A stretch of DNA of 33,452 bases from Bacteroidales bacterium (GTDB lineage Bacteria > Bacteroidota > Bacteroidia > Bacteroidales > UBA932), in the NCBI GenBank assembly GCA_012515395.1, contig JAAYYL010000097.1, forward strand, positions 1 to 33,452, written 5' to 3'. Positions 1 to 8,118 of the stretch are shown here, piece by piece. The notes below the pieces were generated by a model. That model saw only the letters and a program-made list of their open reading frames with translations. It was not told where the DNA came from and ran no database searches. Position numbers and translations under genes: made by a program. Position 1 is the first letter of the stretch. Each line of letters opens with the position of its first letter.

Positions 1-342
1 GAGGGCCTGCCGGATATTCACCTGTATTTTGCAACACTTCTAGGCAAATACCTGGGTTACGAACCCGCGTTGGAAACTTATTCCGGGGAAAAGCCGTTCT
101 TCCATATGAAAGATGCCTGTTTCCGGGAGACCCCCGATACATCTTTCGGGGCTTTTGACCGGGAAGATTCCGCCCTGATGCAGAAGATCCTGGCCGGTGC
201 TTCAGAGGAAAAAATTCCTTTACTGTGTTCCGGTTCACGACGAAATCATTTTCTGAACAGTCTGATTAACTATTACGGTTACCACATGGGAAAATGCCCC
301 GAGATTAAATCCCTTGAGATTTTGCATCAGGTTTTTCTTTAG
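1..342 (+). CDS. recO: DNA repair protein RecO, C-terminal part (gene starts before the window)
   Basis: The reading frame is open from base 1 and ends at TAG 340-342, giving the last 113 residues of a longer protein. RecO helps load RecA on gapped DNA in the RecFOR recombinational repair pathway in the cytoplasm. Identification rests on resemblance to the C-terminus of Bacteroidetes RecO proteins as I remember them: an early segment PDIHLYFATLLGKYLGYEP, then a helical end with RRNHFLNSLINYYGYH and the closing EIKSLEILHQVF, which matches the family's usual KSLEVLQELF-like ending. The N-terminal OB fold and zinc region, if present, lie outside the window. A TTG at 70 could mimic a start but the frame clearly continues upstream. 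The promoter of the next gene overlaps or abuts this stop codon. I am fairly sure of the family. Confidence 0.82.
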   Translation, partial: EGLPDIHLYFATLLGKYLGYEPALETYSGEKPFFHMKDACFRETPDTSFGAFDREDSALMQKILAGASEEKIPLLCSGSRRNHFLNSLINYYGYHMGKCPEIKSLEILHQVFL

Positions 343-350
343 TAACTTTG
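343..350 (+). promoter_or_regulatory. Bacteroidetes -7 box (TAnnTTTG) for the GH3-like gene
   Basis: TAACTTTG is an exact match to the Bacteroidetes -7 element TAnnTTTG. A TTTG lies 18 bases upstream (321-324), close to the usual 19-21 spacing. The ATG at 358 is only seven bases after the box, so the predicted transcript has a leader of a few bases at most. The box starts one base after the recO stop codon, so the pair of adenylating enzymes can be transcribed apart from recO. Confidence 0.6.
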
Positions 351-357
351 TCCGCTC

Positions 358-1890
358 ATGTCACTGATCAACACCGCCTACAAGCTCTATAACAAAAAAC
401 TCCTGACAGAACTGGACTTTGCTTCCCGGGATCCTTTTCCTTTCCAGGAAGCCACGTTTCGTTATTTGATGGAACATGCGTCGAATACCGTTTTCGGGAA
501 AGATCACAAAATCTCCGGGATCAAAAGTATTGATGCATTTCAGCAACGGATCCCCCTGCATTCGTACAACCAGATTGAACCTTATATCCGGCGAAGCCTG
601 AAGGGAGAGGAAAATGTTCTGTGGGACAAGCCCGTACAATGGTTTGCATTGTCCAGCGGCACCTCTTCCGCAAAATCCAAGTTCATTCCCATGAACAGGG
701 AAAACCTGCAATTTTGCCATTACAAAGGCATGTTAACCATCCTTTCTTCGTATGTAAGAACGTTCCCGAAATCAAAACTGTTCCTGGGCAAATCACTTAC
801 TCTGGGAGGTAACCGTCATATTGACAAAAGCATAGACACATCCTGCTGCTACGGAGATCTCTCTGCTTTTCTGCTTATCAACACTCCGCTTATTGCACGT
901 ATGTTTACCACACCCAACAAAAAGATCGGGCTCATCCCGGACTTTGAATACAAAATAGAACAGGTAAGCAAGCTCATTGCCCGGCAAAACGTGGTCAGTT
1001 TCTCCGGAGTGCCTTCATGGAACCTTATTTTAATGCGCAAAGTGTTGGAAATCACAGGAAAAAACAACCTGAGTGAACTCTGGCCCAATATGGAACTTTT
1101 TATGCACGGAGGCGTAAGTTTTGAACCCTACCGGGTCCATTACAAAACATTGTTTCCTTCTCCGAATATGCATTACCTGGAAACATACAACGCCTCTGAA
1201 GGCTTTTTTGCTTTCCAGACAGATCTGAACGATCCCGGTCTTCAATTGCTGCCCAATGTAAGTGTATTCTATGAATTCATACCCCTGGACAAACTGGAAG
1301 CCGCACAAAACGGATCTTATACCCGGTTCCTGACAATGGACAATGTGGAAAAAGATAAACCTTACGCCATGGTCATATCCACAAATTCCGGATTATGGCG
1401 CTATTTGATAGGAGATACCGTCCGTTTCACAGACCTGTATCCTCACAAGATCCGTATCACCGGACGTACAAGGCTGTTTATAAACACCTTTGGTGAAGAA
1501 TTGATGATAGAAAATGCGGAACGTGCATTAGCACATGCCTGTGATGTTACGGGAGCCAGCGTCCATGAATATACAGTGGCTCCGGTATTTATGGATACCC
1601 AACAGAAAGGAACCCACCAATGGCTTATAGAATTTGAAGCCCTGCCTACGGATATGGAAACATTCACACGAATTTTGGACAGGGCCCTGATGGACCAGAA
1701 TTCCGATTACGAAGCTAAAAGGCTGGATACCGGAACGATGGATATGCCGCAAATAACCAGTATGAAAACAGGAAGCTTTTACCGTTGGATGGCGCTCAAT
1801 GATAAGCTGGGCGGACAAAACAAAGTGCCCCGGCTGTGGAGCACCCGTCAATATGCGGAAGCTTTATTGAAGATCAATGAGGGATTGTGA
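358..1890 (+). CDS. GH3 auxin-responsive-promoter family protein (acyl-adenylate/amidosynthetase-like)
   Basis: This 510-residue protein belongs to the GH3 family, part of the adenylate-forming (ANL-like) enzymes. Plant members adenylate a carboxylic acid and join it to an amino acid. Bacterial members are common in Bacteroidetes and mostly have no known substrate. Visible motifs are the phosphate-binding SSGTSSAKSK (residues 99-108), YNASEG (277-282), which fits the adenine/acyl-binding [YT]xxxE motif, and a conserved Asp in YLIGDTV (D353), expected to contact ribose. The length is normal for a one-domain bacterial GH3 protein. There is no signal peptide, so it should be cytosolic. The gene overlaps the next adenylating gene by 14 bases, which argues for translational coupling and a joint function. 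Family assignment is firm; the reaction is not known. Confidence 0.9.
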   Translation: MSLINTAYKLYNKKLLTELDFASRDPFPFQEATFRYLMEHASNTVFGKDHKISGIKSIDAFQQRIPLHSYNQIEPYIRRSLKGEENVLWDKPVQWFALSSGTSSAKSKFIPMNRENLQFCHYKGMLTILSSYVRTFPKSKLFLGKSLTLGGNRHIDKSIDTSCCYGDLSAFLLINTPLIARMFTTPNKKIGLIPDFEYKIEQVSKLIARQNVVSFSGVPSWNLILMRKVLEITGKNNLSELWPNMELFMHGGVSFEPYRVHYKTLFPSPNMHYLETYNASEGFFAFQTDLNDPGLQLLPNVSVFYEFIPLDKLEAAQNGSYTRFLTMDNVEKDKPYAMVISTNSGLWRYLIGDTVRFTDLYPHKIRITGRTRLFINTFGEELMIENAERALAHACDVTGASVHEYTVAPVFMDTQQKGTHQWLIEFEALPTDMETFTRILDRALMDQNSDYEAKRLDTGTMDMPQITSMKTGSFYRWMALNDKLGGQNKVPRLWSTRQYAEALLKINEGL

Positions 1891-2824
1891 TATCATTGAA
1901 ACGTTTCGTTACCAGGCAAAACATACTGGCGTGTATGCCCGTTACCTGGAGCTGCTCGGTATAGATCCCCTCCGGGTAAAATCTCCGTCTGACATTCCTT
2001 ATCTTCCCATCCGTTTTTTCAAAACGCACAATATATACAACGGACAGAAACCGGCCATGGAGGTTTTCACAAGTTCAGCCACTACCGGCATGATACCTTC
2101 CCGCCACCCGGTAGACAGTCTGGAGCGTTATGAGAAAAACGTCCTGGAAATTTTCCGTCATTTTTACGGTGACCCGTCACAATATACTATCCTGGGCCTG
2201 CTTCCTTCTTACCTGGAAAGAAAAGGGTCTTCCCTGGTATATATGATGAAGTTTCTGATGGAACACGGCAACACTTCCGAAGACGGTTTTTACCTTTACA
2301 ACAGGCAGGCTTTGTATGAACGCCTGATTGCACTGGCGGCCAAAAACATGCCCGTCTGGCTCTTAGGGGTCAGTTTTGCCTTACTTGATTTCGCCAGAGA
2401 ATTCACGGTTCATCACCCGGGTCTTACAATAGTGGAAACGGGAGGCATGAAAGGACGGGGAACCGATTTAACCCGCGGGGAACTCCACCGGCAGTTAAAA
2501 CAAGGTTTTCCGCAAAGTCCGGTACACAGCGAATACGGAATGGCCGAGTTGTTTTCCCAGGCCTATTCCTGCACGGAAGATGATTTTTTCAGTTGTCCGC
2601 CTGTTATGCAGGTAAAGATACGGAACCTCCAGGATCCTTTCATGGAAGAGCCTGACGGCCACCGGGGAGGCATCAATATTATTGATCTGGCAAACCGCCA
2701 TTCCTGTTCTTTTATTGAAACCGAAGATCTGGGATTTCGTCTTTCAGACGGACGTTTCCAGGTTTTGGGAAGGATCCCCGACGCTGAACGCCGGGGATGC
2801 AATATGCTTATTGATACTTACTGA
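1877..2824 (+). CDS. LuxE/PaaK-type acyl-protein synthetase-like adenylate-forming enzyme
   Basis: This 315-residue cytosolic protein resembles the LuxE acyl-protein synthetase domain. LuxE activates a fatty acid as acyl-AMP and passes it on within the bacterial luciferase reductase complex; related proteins activate other acids. A serine/threonine/glycine phosphate-binding loop is visible as TSSATTG (residues 65-71), followed by VETGGMKGRG and the EYGMAELFSQAY segment typical of ANL enzymes. The ATG at 1877 lies inside the end of the GH3-like gene in another frame (14-base overlap), so the two are very probably one operon. No luxC, luxD or carrier-protein gene is nearby, so the light-producing role does not apply. 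The 3' end overlaps the convergent DUF2723 gene by 17 bases. The substrate is unknown. Confidence 0.82.
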   Translation: MRDCDIIETFRYQAKHTGVYARYLELLGIDPLRVKSPSDIPYLPIRFFKTHNIYNGQKPAMEVFTSSATTGMIPSRHPVDSLERYEKNVLEIFRHFYGDPSQYTILGLLPSYLERKGSSLVYMMKFLMEHGNTSEDGFYLYNRQALYERLIALAAKNMPVWLLGVSFALLDFAREFTVHHPGLTIVETGGMKGRGTDLTRGELHRQLKQGFPQSPVHSEYGMAELFSQAYSCTEDDFFSCPPVMQVKIRNLQDPFMEEPDGHRGGINIIDLANRHSCSFIETEDLGFRLSDGRFQVLGRIPDAERRGCNMLIDTY

Positions 2825-5800
2825 ACAATTCTTCTATCATGGCAGTGTATTTATCCGCCAGTTCCTGGTCTTTGTTTGCTTTCAAGATATCGTTCACATG
2901 TACAAAGGTACTGATTGCCGATTCGGCGTCTGTGGAAGAAAGGAACCCGTCCCTGAAAGGACTCAGGAAATATTCTATGGCTGTATAAGTTTCATCCATG
3001 AAAGGAACTGCCAGAGCCCTGGCTTTTTCAGGATTATCCAAATAATAATACAACTCTATAGCTTCCATAACCCCTACTTCGTTCAGGGAAGGCTGCACAA
3101 AATAATTTAAAGGATACTGTTTCATGACTTCCATCCCTTTATCAATAATGGCTTCTGCCTTTTCCGGTTTTCCCTCCAGGATCAAAGCTTTGGCCACCTG
3201 GGTATACATTTGTCTGACAGCCTGTTGTACCAGATATAAATAAGTTACATGGTAATCCAGCAACACGTCGGGCTGGTCCATTCTTCCCCACCGGTATACA
3301 TCCATAAGCAATGTATAGAGTTTGTCCGTATCCATATAAGGTACTTCACCGCTCAACGAATCCACTTTAAAAGGCATTAGTTTATAGGCCATCCCGTCAA
3401 AACGCAAATAATCCCTGATACCAATATTCAGATCCCCCCCTTTGGAAACCATATAAATAGGCCTGTCCCACTGATAATTGGCCAGCAAGTCCAGGAACAT
3501 CATTTCCACTTTCATAAGTGTATGTTTATTCTCGGGAATATCCAGATCCATATACTCAGGAATCAGGTGTGCATCTTTGGGAGCTACAATCCCACTGGCC
3601 AAAACGTTTTCTTTATTGACCGGAACACGTAATTTCCTTGCCGGCAGGTAATTGATCTTTGTGCCGTCTGCCAGCTGGATCTTTGCCTTTGGGTTCCCCA
3701 TAACACCTACAGCCTGTAAGGCAGAAACCCTTTCGGTAACTCTTTCGTAGACCGGCAATATTTCATTGGTTCCGTAGAGATACGATTCTCGTGGAATAGA
3801 AAATTTAAGCGGTGCGGAATCATAGGTTCTCCACTGCATCTGATCAATATACCAGTCCGTTCCCAACAAGGATGTATTCAGAACCCTCACGTCGGTTCGG
3901 ATTCCCTCCACCTCCTGTGCATACCATAACGGAAAAGTATCGTTGTCCCCGTGGGTCACAATGATGGCATTCCGGTCTTCATCGCATGTATTCAGAAAAT
4001 TGTAGGCGAAATCCCTTGCCGTATAACGGCCGCTGCGGTCGTGATCATCCCAGTTTTGGGCCAACATCTGGAAAGGTATAAACAAGCACAGGACGGCAGC
4101 CGTGACTCCGGAAATGGTTTCAGGCAATTTTTTGCGTAATAAAGAAAACAGTGCCATCACACCCAGCCCTACCCATATTGAAAAAGCATAAAACGAACCG
4201 GCATAGGCATAATCGCGCTCTCTGGGCTGATACGGCGGCTGATTCAGGTAAACCACCACAGCCAATCCGGTCAGGAAAAACAGCAAAAAAGTGATCCAGG
4301 CATTGCGTTTGTCCCTGGATACCTGGTACACAAAACCCATTAAACCCAATATCAGGGGCAATAAATAATAATGGTTTTTGCCTTTGTTGTTTTTAAGCAT
4401 TTCCGGAGCCATTTCCTGGTCACCCAGACGCGCCCTGTCCAAAAATTTTATACCGCTTTCCCAATTTCCTCGAATGGGATCTCCCGGGATAGTCCCCTGT
4501 ATATCGTTCTGTCGTCCCGCAAAATTCCACATGAAATAACGCCAGTACATATAGTTCACCTGGTAATCAAAAAAGAAGAGCAGGTTGTCCCCGAATGACG
4601 GCATGTTTTTCCCTTCCGAGTTGAGCTGTCCGCTACCCGAGTTGTACGAATCGTAAAACGAGGCATGTGATTCCCGTTTGCTCCACATCCTGGGAAAGAA
4701 CATTTTATCCGAATCTTTGTATACAGGCACTTCCGGACCTTTCACCCTTGCATAACGGCCATCCAGTTTTACAGTTTGTTTTGTGGCTTTCCATGTATCA
4801 TAAGGCGAATTGTAAATTCCGTCATATACCAGGGGCGAAGAGCCGTACTGTTCCCGTGCCAGGTAACGTCCAAGGGCAAAAGGATTGTCCGGCTGGTTTT
4901 CGTTGGTAGGTGTTTTGGCACTGGAACGAATTACCACCATGGCAAAAGACGAATACCCGATGACGATAACTGCCAGACAGAGCAATATGGTATTCCACAG
5001 CACTTTGCCTTTTTTATGAGTAACCAGCACTCCCCGGAACAAAGCAGCTAACAACAGAAGCACAAAAAACAACATCCCGGTATTGAACGGCAATCCAAAG
5101 ACATTCACAAACAAAAGATCAAACCATCCTGAAATTTTTGGTAGCCAGGGTATGATCCCATACAATATAAATACAATAATTACCAGGGATATGAGAACTG
5201 TTTTTACAACTCCTTTCCAGGTAAAAGGATACTTTTTGTAAAAGTAGATAAAGACCAGGGCCGGTATGGTTAGCAGGTTTAGCAAGTGAACGCCTATGGA
5301 AAGCCCCATCAGATAAGCGATCAACACAATCCACCTGTTTGCATGCGGTTTATCCGCGTTTTCTTCCCATTTAAGCATGGCCCAGAATACGGTCGCCGTA
5401 AAAAGCGAAGACATACCGTATACTTCGGCTTCTACGGCAGAGAACCACGCTGTGTCCGAAAAGGAATAAACAAGCGCCCCTGCCGCTGCTGCTCCCCATA
5501 TTGCAATGGCGTTCCCTTTTTTCAGAGGGATTTGCTGTACTTCCAGCAACCTCCTGCCAAGGTGAGAGATGGTCCAGAACAGGAACAGCACGCAAAAAGC
5601 AGAAGCCAACGCACTCATGGCATTAATAAGCATGGCGGCTTGCTGGTCGCTCCCGAACATGGAAAACAACCTGCCAAAAAGCTGGTAAGTGGGATTTCCG
5701 GGAGGGTGACCCACCTCCAGTTTGTAAGAAGAGGCAATGAATTCACCGCAATCCCAGAAACTGGCTGTCGGTTCTATGGTCGCCAGATAAACAGCGGCCG

Positions 5801-5861
5801 ATATAGCAAAGACCACCCATCCGATAAGGAGGTCCGTTCTTTTGAATGTCCTTGTTTCCAT
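2808..5861 (-). CDS. DUF2723 multi-pass membrane protein, probable GT-C O-mannosyltransferase-like glycosyltransferase
   Basis: This 1017-residue inner-membrane protein starts with a short basic N-terminus and a first membrane span at about 10-28. Next come the conserved loop residues E30, D37 and E40 (context FWDCGEF) and GHPPGNPTY (51-59), the arrangement expected of the first periplasmic loop of GT-C glycosyltransferases. Many further hydrophobic spans fill the N-terminal half. A later soluble part contains THGDNDTFPLWYAQE and ends in a helical, TPR-like region. The DUF2723 family is shared with human TMEM260, reported to be a protein O-mannosyltransferase. A role in periplasmic protein O-glycosylation, which is widespread in Bacteroidetes, is therefore plausible but inferred. 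The gene stands alone on its strand, with its own promoter box four bases before the ATG. Confidence 0.88.
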   Translation of the reverse strand: METRTFKRTDLLIGWVVFAISAAVYLATIEPTASFWDCGEFIASSYKLEVGHPPGNPTYQLFGRLFSMFGSDQQAAMLINAMSALASAFCVLFLFWTISHLGRRLLEVQQIPLKKGNAIAIWGAAAAGALVYSFSDTAWFSAVEAEVYGMSSLFTATVFWAMLKWEENADKPHANRWIVLIAYLMGLSIGVHLLNLLTIPALVFIYFYKKYPFTWKGVVKTVLISLVIIVFILYGIIPWLPKISGWFDLLFVNVFGLPFNTGMLFFVLLLLAALFRGVLVTHKKGKVLWNTILLCLAVIVIGYSSFAMVVIRSSAKTPTNENQPDNPFALGRYLAREQYGSSPLVYDGIYNSPYDTWKATKQTVKLDGRYARVKGPEVPVYKDSDKMFFPRMWSKRESHASFYDSYNSGSGQLNSEGKNMPSFGDNLLFFFDYQVNYMYWRYFMWNFAGRQNDIQGTIPGDPIRGNWESGIKFLDRARLGDQEMAPEMLKNNKGKNHYYLLPLILGLMGFVYQVSRDKRNAWITFLLFFLTGLAVVVYLNQPPYQPRERDYAYAGSFYAFSIWVGLGVMALFSLLRKKLPETISGVTAAVLCLFIPFQMLAQNWDDHDRSGRYTARDFAYNFLNTCDEDRNAIIVTHGDNDTFPLWYAQEVEGIRTDVRVLNTSLLGTDWYIDQMQWRTYDSAPLKFSIPRESYLYGTNEILPVYERVTERVSALQAVGVMGNPKAKIQLADGTKINYLPARKLRVPVNKENVLASGIVAPKDAHLIPEYMDLDIPENKHTLMKVEMMFLDLLANYQWDRPIYMVSKGGDLNIGIRDYLRFDGMAYKLMPFKVDSLSGEVPYMDTDKLYTLLMDVYRWGRMDQPDVLLDYHVTYLYLVQQAVRQMYTQVAKALILEGKPEKAEAIIDKGMEVMKQYPLNYFVQPSLNEVGVMEAIELYYYLDNPEKARALAVPFMDETYTAIEYFLSPFRDGFLSSTDAESAISTFVHVNDILKANKDQELADKYTAMIEELFSKYQ

Positions 5862-5865
5862 ACCA

Positions 5866-5873
5866 CAAATGTA
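5866..5873 (-). promoter_or_regulatory. Bacteroidetes -7 box four bases before the DUF2723 start
   Basis: On the minus strand the sequence reads TACATTTG, then TGGT, then the ATG of the DUF2723 gene (start codon 5861-5859). This is an exact TAnnTTTG match. A clear -33 TTTG is not visible at the expected distance. With a start site a few bases after the box, the mRNA would be leaderless or nearly so. Confidence 0.55.
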
Positions 5874-5898
5874 GGCTATTTTTTTTTACCTTTACCGT

Positions 5899-5906
5899 TG
5901 ATTTTG
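5899..5906 (+). promoter_or_regulatory. Possible -7 box (TGATTTTG) for the DUF4271-hemD-rnpA operon
   Basis: TGATTTTG matches TAnnTTTG at five of the six fixed positions, the second base being G. It ends ten bases before the ATG at 5917. It lies in the short divergent gap shared with the DUF2723 promoter. The same variant also occurs upstream of groES, which gives some support. No convincing -33 box was found. Confidence 0.35.
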
Positions 5907-5916
5907 CTTGAAAATT

Positions 5917-6546
5917 ATGGATTACATTGTATTGGGACTCGTTGTCAGTTTTTGCTTTATCCTTATCTATACACGGGCACCTCTTGCTTTGTTGCTGACG
6001 GGTTGTTTCCGCTACAATATTTCCACTGAAAACGAAGAACAGGGAAATATCCGTTTTTCCCGGAACATTCTTTGTTTTTTCATAATGGCCGTCATTTCCT
6101 TTTTCATTGCCTTTCATTCCCGGTTGCTATCTCCTTTACCGGTTCCGCTACAGGGTTTTTCCCGCCCTCTTGTTTTTGGAACGGTCATGGGTGTATTTTG
6201 CATTTGGTTTCTATTTAAAGTGGTAATTATAAGAATAATAGGGTGGACAATTGATGCTCCGGGATTTATGAATTTTTTAGGTCGTACGGGACAAGATTTC
6301 TGCATTCTTACCGGCTTTGTCTTTATCCCGTTCCTGGTGCTCTTAGGTTCGCTCAACAATCTGTCCGGCAGTGCGGTACTGATCACGGCAGCCGTGATTG
6401 CAGTGGCCGGTTATATTATCTATGCCTTACGCTGTATAAGGATTTTTCTTGCAGCCGGCTATTCGCTTTTTTTCTGGATTTTGTATCTTTGCACACTTGA
6501 ACTGGTACCCTTAGGAGTATTAATTCATTATGTTGCGGGGATATGA
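5917..6546 (+). CDS. DUF4271 integral membrane protein
   Basis: This is a 209-residue hydrophobic protein with about six predicted membrane spans (for example near residues 3-22, 50-70, 85-110, 125-145, 150-170 and 180-205). It fits the Bacteroidetes DUF4271 family, whose genes commonly lie just before hemD. The role is unknown. I start it at ATG 5917; a TTG at 5908 is in frame but adds only three residues. Its stop overlaps the hemD start (ATGA at 6543-6546), so the two are probably translationally coupled. Family assignment rests on gene order and hydrophobic pattern more than on sharp motifs. Confidence 0.72.
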   Translation: MDYIVLGLVVSFCFILIYTRAPLALLLTGCFRYNISTENEEQGNIRFSRNILCFFIMAVISFFIAFHSRLLSPLPVPLQGFSRPLVFGTVMGVFCIWFLFKVVIIRIIGWTIDAPGFMNFLGRTGQDFCILTGFVFIPFLVLLGSLNNLSGSAVLITAAVIAVAGYIIYALRCIRIFLAAGYSLFFWILYLCTLELVPLGVLIHYVAGI

Positions 6547-7289
6547 CAATGAAAATCAAGAATATACTAATTTCACAACCAACGCCAAACGGATGTTCCC
6601 CCTATGTAGAAGTTACCGAAAAGTTTGGTCTTTCCATAGATTTTATTCCTTTTATACGTGTTGAGGGATTGTCTGCAAAAGATTTCCGTACACAAAAGGT
6701 TTCTATACCTGATCATACTGCCGTAGTTTTTACATCCCGTTCTGCCATTGATTCATTTTTTCATTTATGTGAAGAATTGCGCATTACTATTCCGGAAACC
6801 ATGAAATATTTCTGTATGACGGAAGCCGTTGCGTTTTACCTTCAAAAATATATCGTTTACCGGAAAAGGAAAATCTTCTTTGGAAAAGGGAACATCCCTT
6901 CCCTGATGGAATCCATCGGCCCAAAACATAAAAATGAAAAATTTCTGCTCACACTGGCCGATTGTTATAAACCCGAACTTCCCCAGGCTTTTGAAAAAGC
7001 AGGTCTTAAATTTACCAAAGCCGTATTGACCCGGACCATGATGGAAGACCTGTCCCGGCTTGATCTGAAAAAGTACCAGATGCTTGTATTTTATTCTCCT
7101 GCCGATGTGCGTTCCCTGATGGAGAATTTTCCGGAATTTAAACAAAACAGTATTTTATTCGGAACTTTCGGCAATGCAACGGCACTGGCACTTAAAGAGG
7201 CCAACTTGCAATCCTGCTTTGAAGCACCTACTCCGGAAGCGCCTTCTATTGCACAGGCATTGATGCTTTATTTGGATAAGAACAAATGA
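6543..7289 (+). CDS. hemD: Uroporphyrinogen-III synthase
   Basis: HemD closes hydroxymethylbilane with inversion of ring D to give uroporphyrinogen III, the branch point for haem, sirohaem and cobalamin in the cytosol. HemD proteins diverge greatly, but this one follows the Bacteroidetes type closely as I remember it: an ILISQPTP start, FIPFIRVEGLSAKDFR (near residues 35-50), HTAVVFTSRSAIDSFFHL, IPETMKYFCMTEAVAFYLQKY, and late LVFYSPADVRSL and EAPTPEAPSIAQAL. The ATG at 6543 overlaps the upstream stop; a second in-frame ATG at 6549 matches the usual MKIK start and may be the true one. The gene ends in an ATGA overlap with the next gene. A cobalamin product would also serve the B12-dependent ribonucleotide reductase encoded further along. 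Confidence 0.9.
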   Translation: MTMKIKNILISQPTPNGCSPYVEVTEKFGLSIDFIPFIRVEGLSAKDFRTQKVSIPDHTAVVFTSRSAIDSFFHLCEELRITIPETMKYFCMTEAVAFYLQKYIVYRKRKIFFGKGNIPSLMESIGPKHKNEKFLLTLADCYKPELPQAFEKAGLKFTKAVLTRTMMEDLSRLDLKKYQMLVFYSPADVRSLMENFPEFKQNSILFGTFGNATALALKEANLQSCFEAPTPEAPSIAQALMLYLDKNK

Positions 7290-7684
7290 TCATGAAGCGG
7301 ACTTCCTGTCTGTTTACAGGGTTTCTTTTGGCTTTATCGGTTTTATCCTGCCAAAAAAATTACAACCATTACCGGGAATTGGTATATGGCAAATGGGATC
7401 TTGTGGCTGTTGACGGCCGGACACCCGCATTGGGCGAGCAATTGCATTTCAAAACCGGCACAGCGGTAACACTTACTCTTGACGGACAGTCTTTTGACGG
7501 GGAGTACCAGTTTTATTGCAACATACTGACTACTTACTTTGAAAACAATGAGAACCTGTTTCAGGAATGGCGAGTGGAAACCATGAAAGATTCCCTGATG
7601 CTCGCTGTCATTGAACTCCGTGAAATGAACGGAGACACCCTGGATGTGACAGGCTCCCGTCTGGAATACAAAAAACTTCCGTGA
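7286..7684 (+). CDS. Small lipoprotein, possibly lipocalin-like
   Basis: This encodes about 130 residues. A type II signal peptide is clear: basic MKR, a hydrophobic stretch, and the lipobox LSVLSC. The mature part begins with a short linker and YGKWDLVAVDGRTP, reminiscent of the first strand of lipocalin-like domains in Bacteroidetes lipoproteins, followed by alternating polar and hydrophobic strands (VTLTLDGQSFDGEYQFY). It is predicted to be membrane-anchored on the periplasmic side. The ATG at 7286 overlaps the hemD stop; ATG 7292 is a plausible alternative. It overlaps rnpA by one base if rnpA starts at ATG 7684. I cannot assign a function. Its place inside a haem/RNase P operon is unusual. 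Confidence 0.75.
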   Translation: MIMKRTSCLFTGFLLALSVLSCQKNYNHYRELVYGKWDLVAVDGRTPALGEQLHFKTGTAVTLTLDGQSFDGEYQFYCNILTTYFENNENLFQEWRVETMKDSLMLAVIELREMNGDTLDVTGSRLEYKKLP

Positions 7685-8118
7685 TGAACAACGCAATTTC
7701 TTATGCGTTCGCCAAAAAGATGCGTCTTTCTTCAAAAAAAGAAATTGATTCCCTGTTTACCGGAGCCTCTTCATTTACCAGTGGTCCGTACCGTGTCTTT
7801 TACCGGATCATTAAACGTGAAGAAAACGCAACATCTCCATGCAGTCTGGTCATAAGTGTACCTAAGAGGCATATCAGATCTGCCGTCAAAAGAAACCTGG
7901 TTAAACGCCGTATCCGGGAAGCTTTTCGACTCAATTATCCCGTTATATTGGCCCCTGCATTGGAAAACAAACAAATACGGCTCCTTTTTTTATGTTTATA
8001 TTTGCCTTATGAAGTCTACCCCTACAGCAAACTGGAGGCAAAAATGCAGAAACTCCTGGAACGTATTGCTCAAATACCTGAAAAAGGTATTGATCTTCCC
8101 GTTGATCCTGCTGATTAA
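7684..8118 (+). CDS. rnpA: Ribonuclease P protein component
   Basis: RnpA is the basic protein cofactor of RNase P, the ribozyme that trims the 5' leader of tRNA precursors. The 144-residue product shows the family order: an N-terminal [15 protein letters not shown] helix and strand segment, a central LVISVPKR, and the RNA-binding signature [17 protein letters not shown] (the RNR motif). The ATG at 7684 overlaps the last base of the lipoprotein stop; a GTG at 7681 gives one more residue. The 3' third overlaps the presumed yidD start in another frame, an arrangement seen in several bacteria where the two genes are neighbours. Confidence 0.95.
   Translation: MNNAISYAFAKKMRLSSKKEIDSLFTGASSFTSGPYRVFYRIIKREENATSPCSLVISVPKRHIRSAVKRNLVKRRIREAFRLNYPVILAPALENKQIRLLFLCLYLPYEVYPYSKLEAKMQKLLERIAQIPEKGIDLPVDPAD
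7997..8004 (+). promoter_or_regulatory. Internal -7 box inside rnpA, four bases before the yidD ATG
   Basis: TATATTTG is an exact TAnnTTTG match lying inside the rnpA coding region. It is followed by CCTT and the ATG (8009) that begins the longest reasonable yidD product. This is the same four-base spacing seen at three other genes here. No good -33 box is visible. It may allow yidD expression apart from rnpA. Confidence 0.4.

Noticed and set aside
358-2824. A lux-type fatty-acid reductase operon, suggested by the LuxE-like gene.
   Set aside because: No luxC, luxD or luciferase genes accompany it, and the partner is a GH3-like enzyme, so light production is not supported.
5286-6029. A 247-codon plus-strand frame overlapping the start of the DUF2723 gene.
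   Set aside because: It is antisense to a well-supported membrane protein, is rich in Arg, Gly and Pro as expected of a shadow frame, and has no family resemblance.
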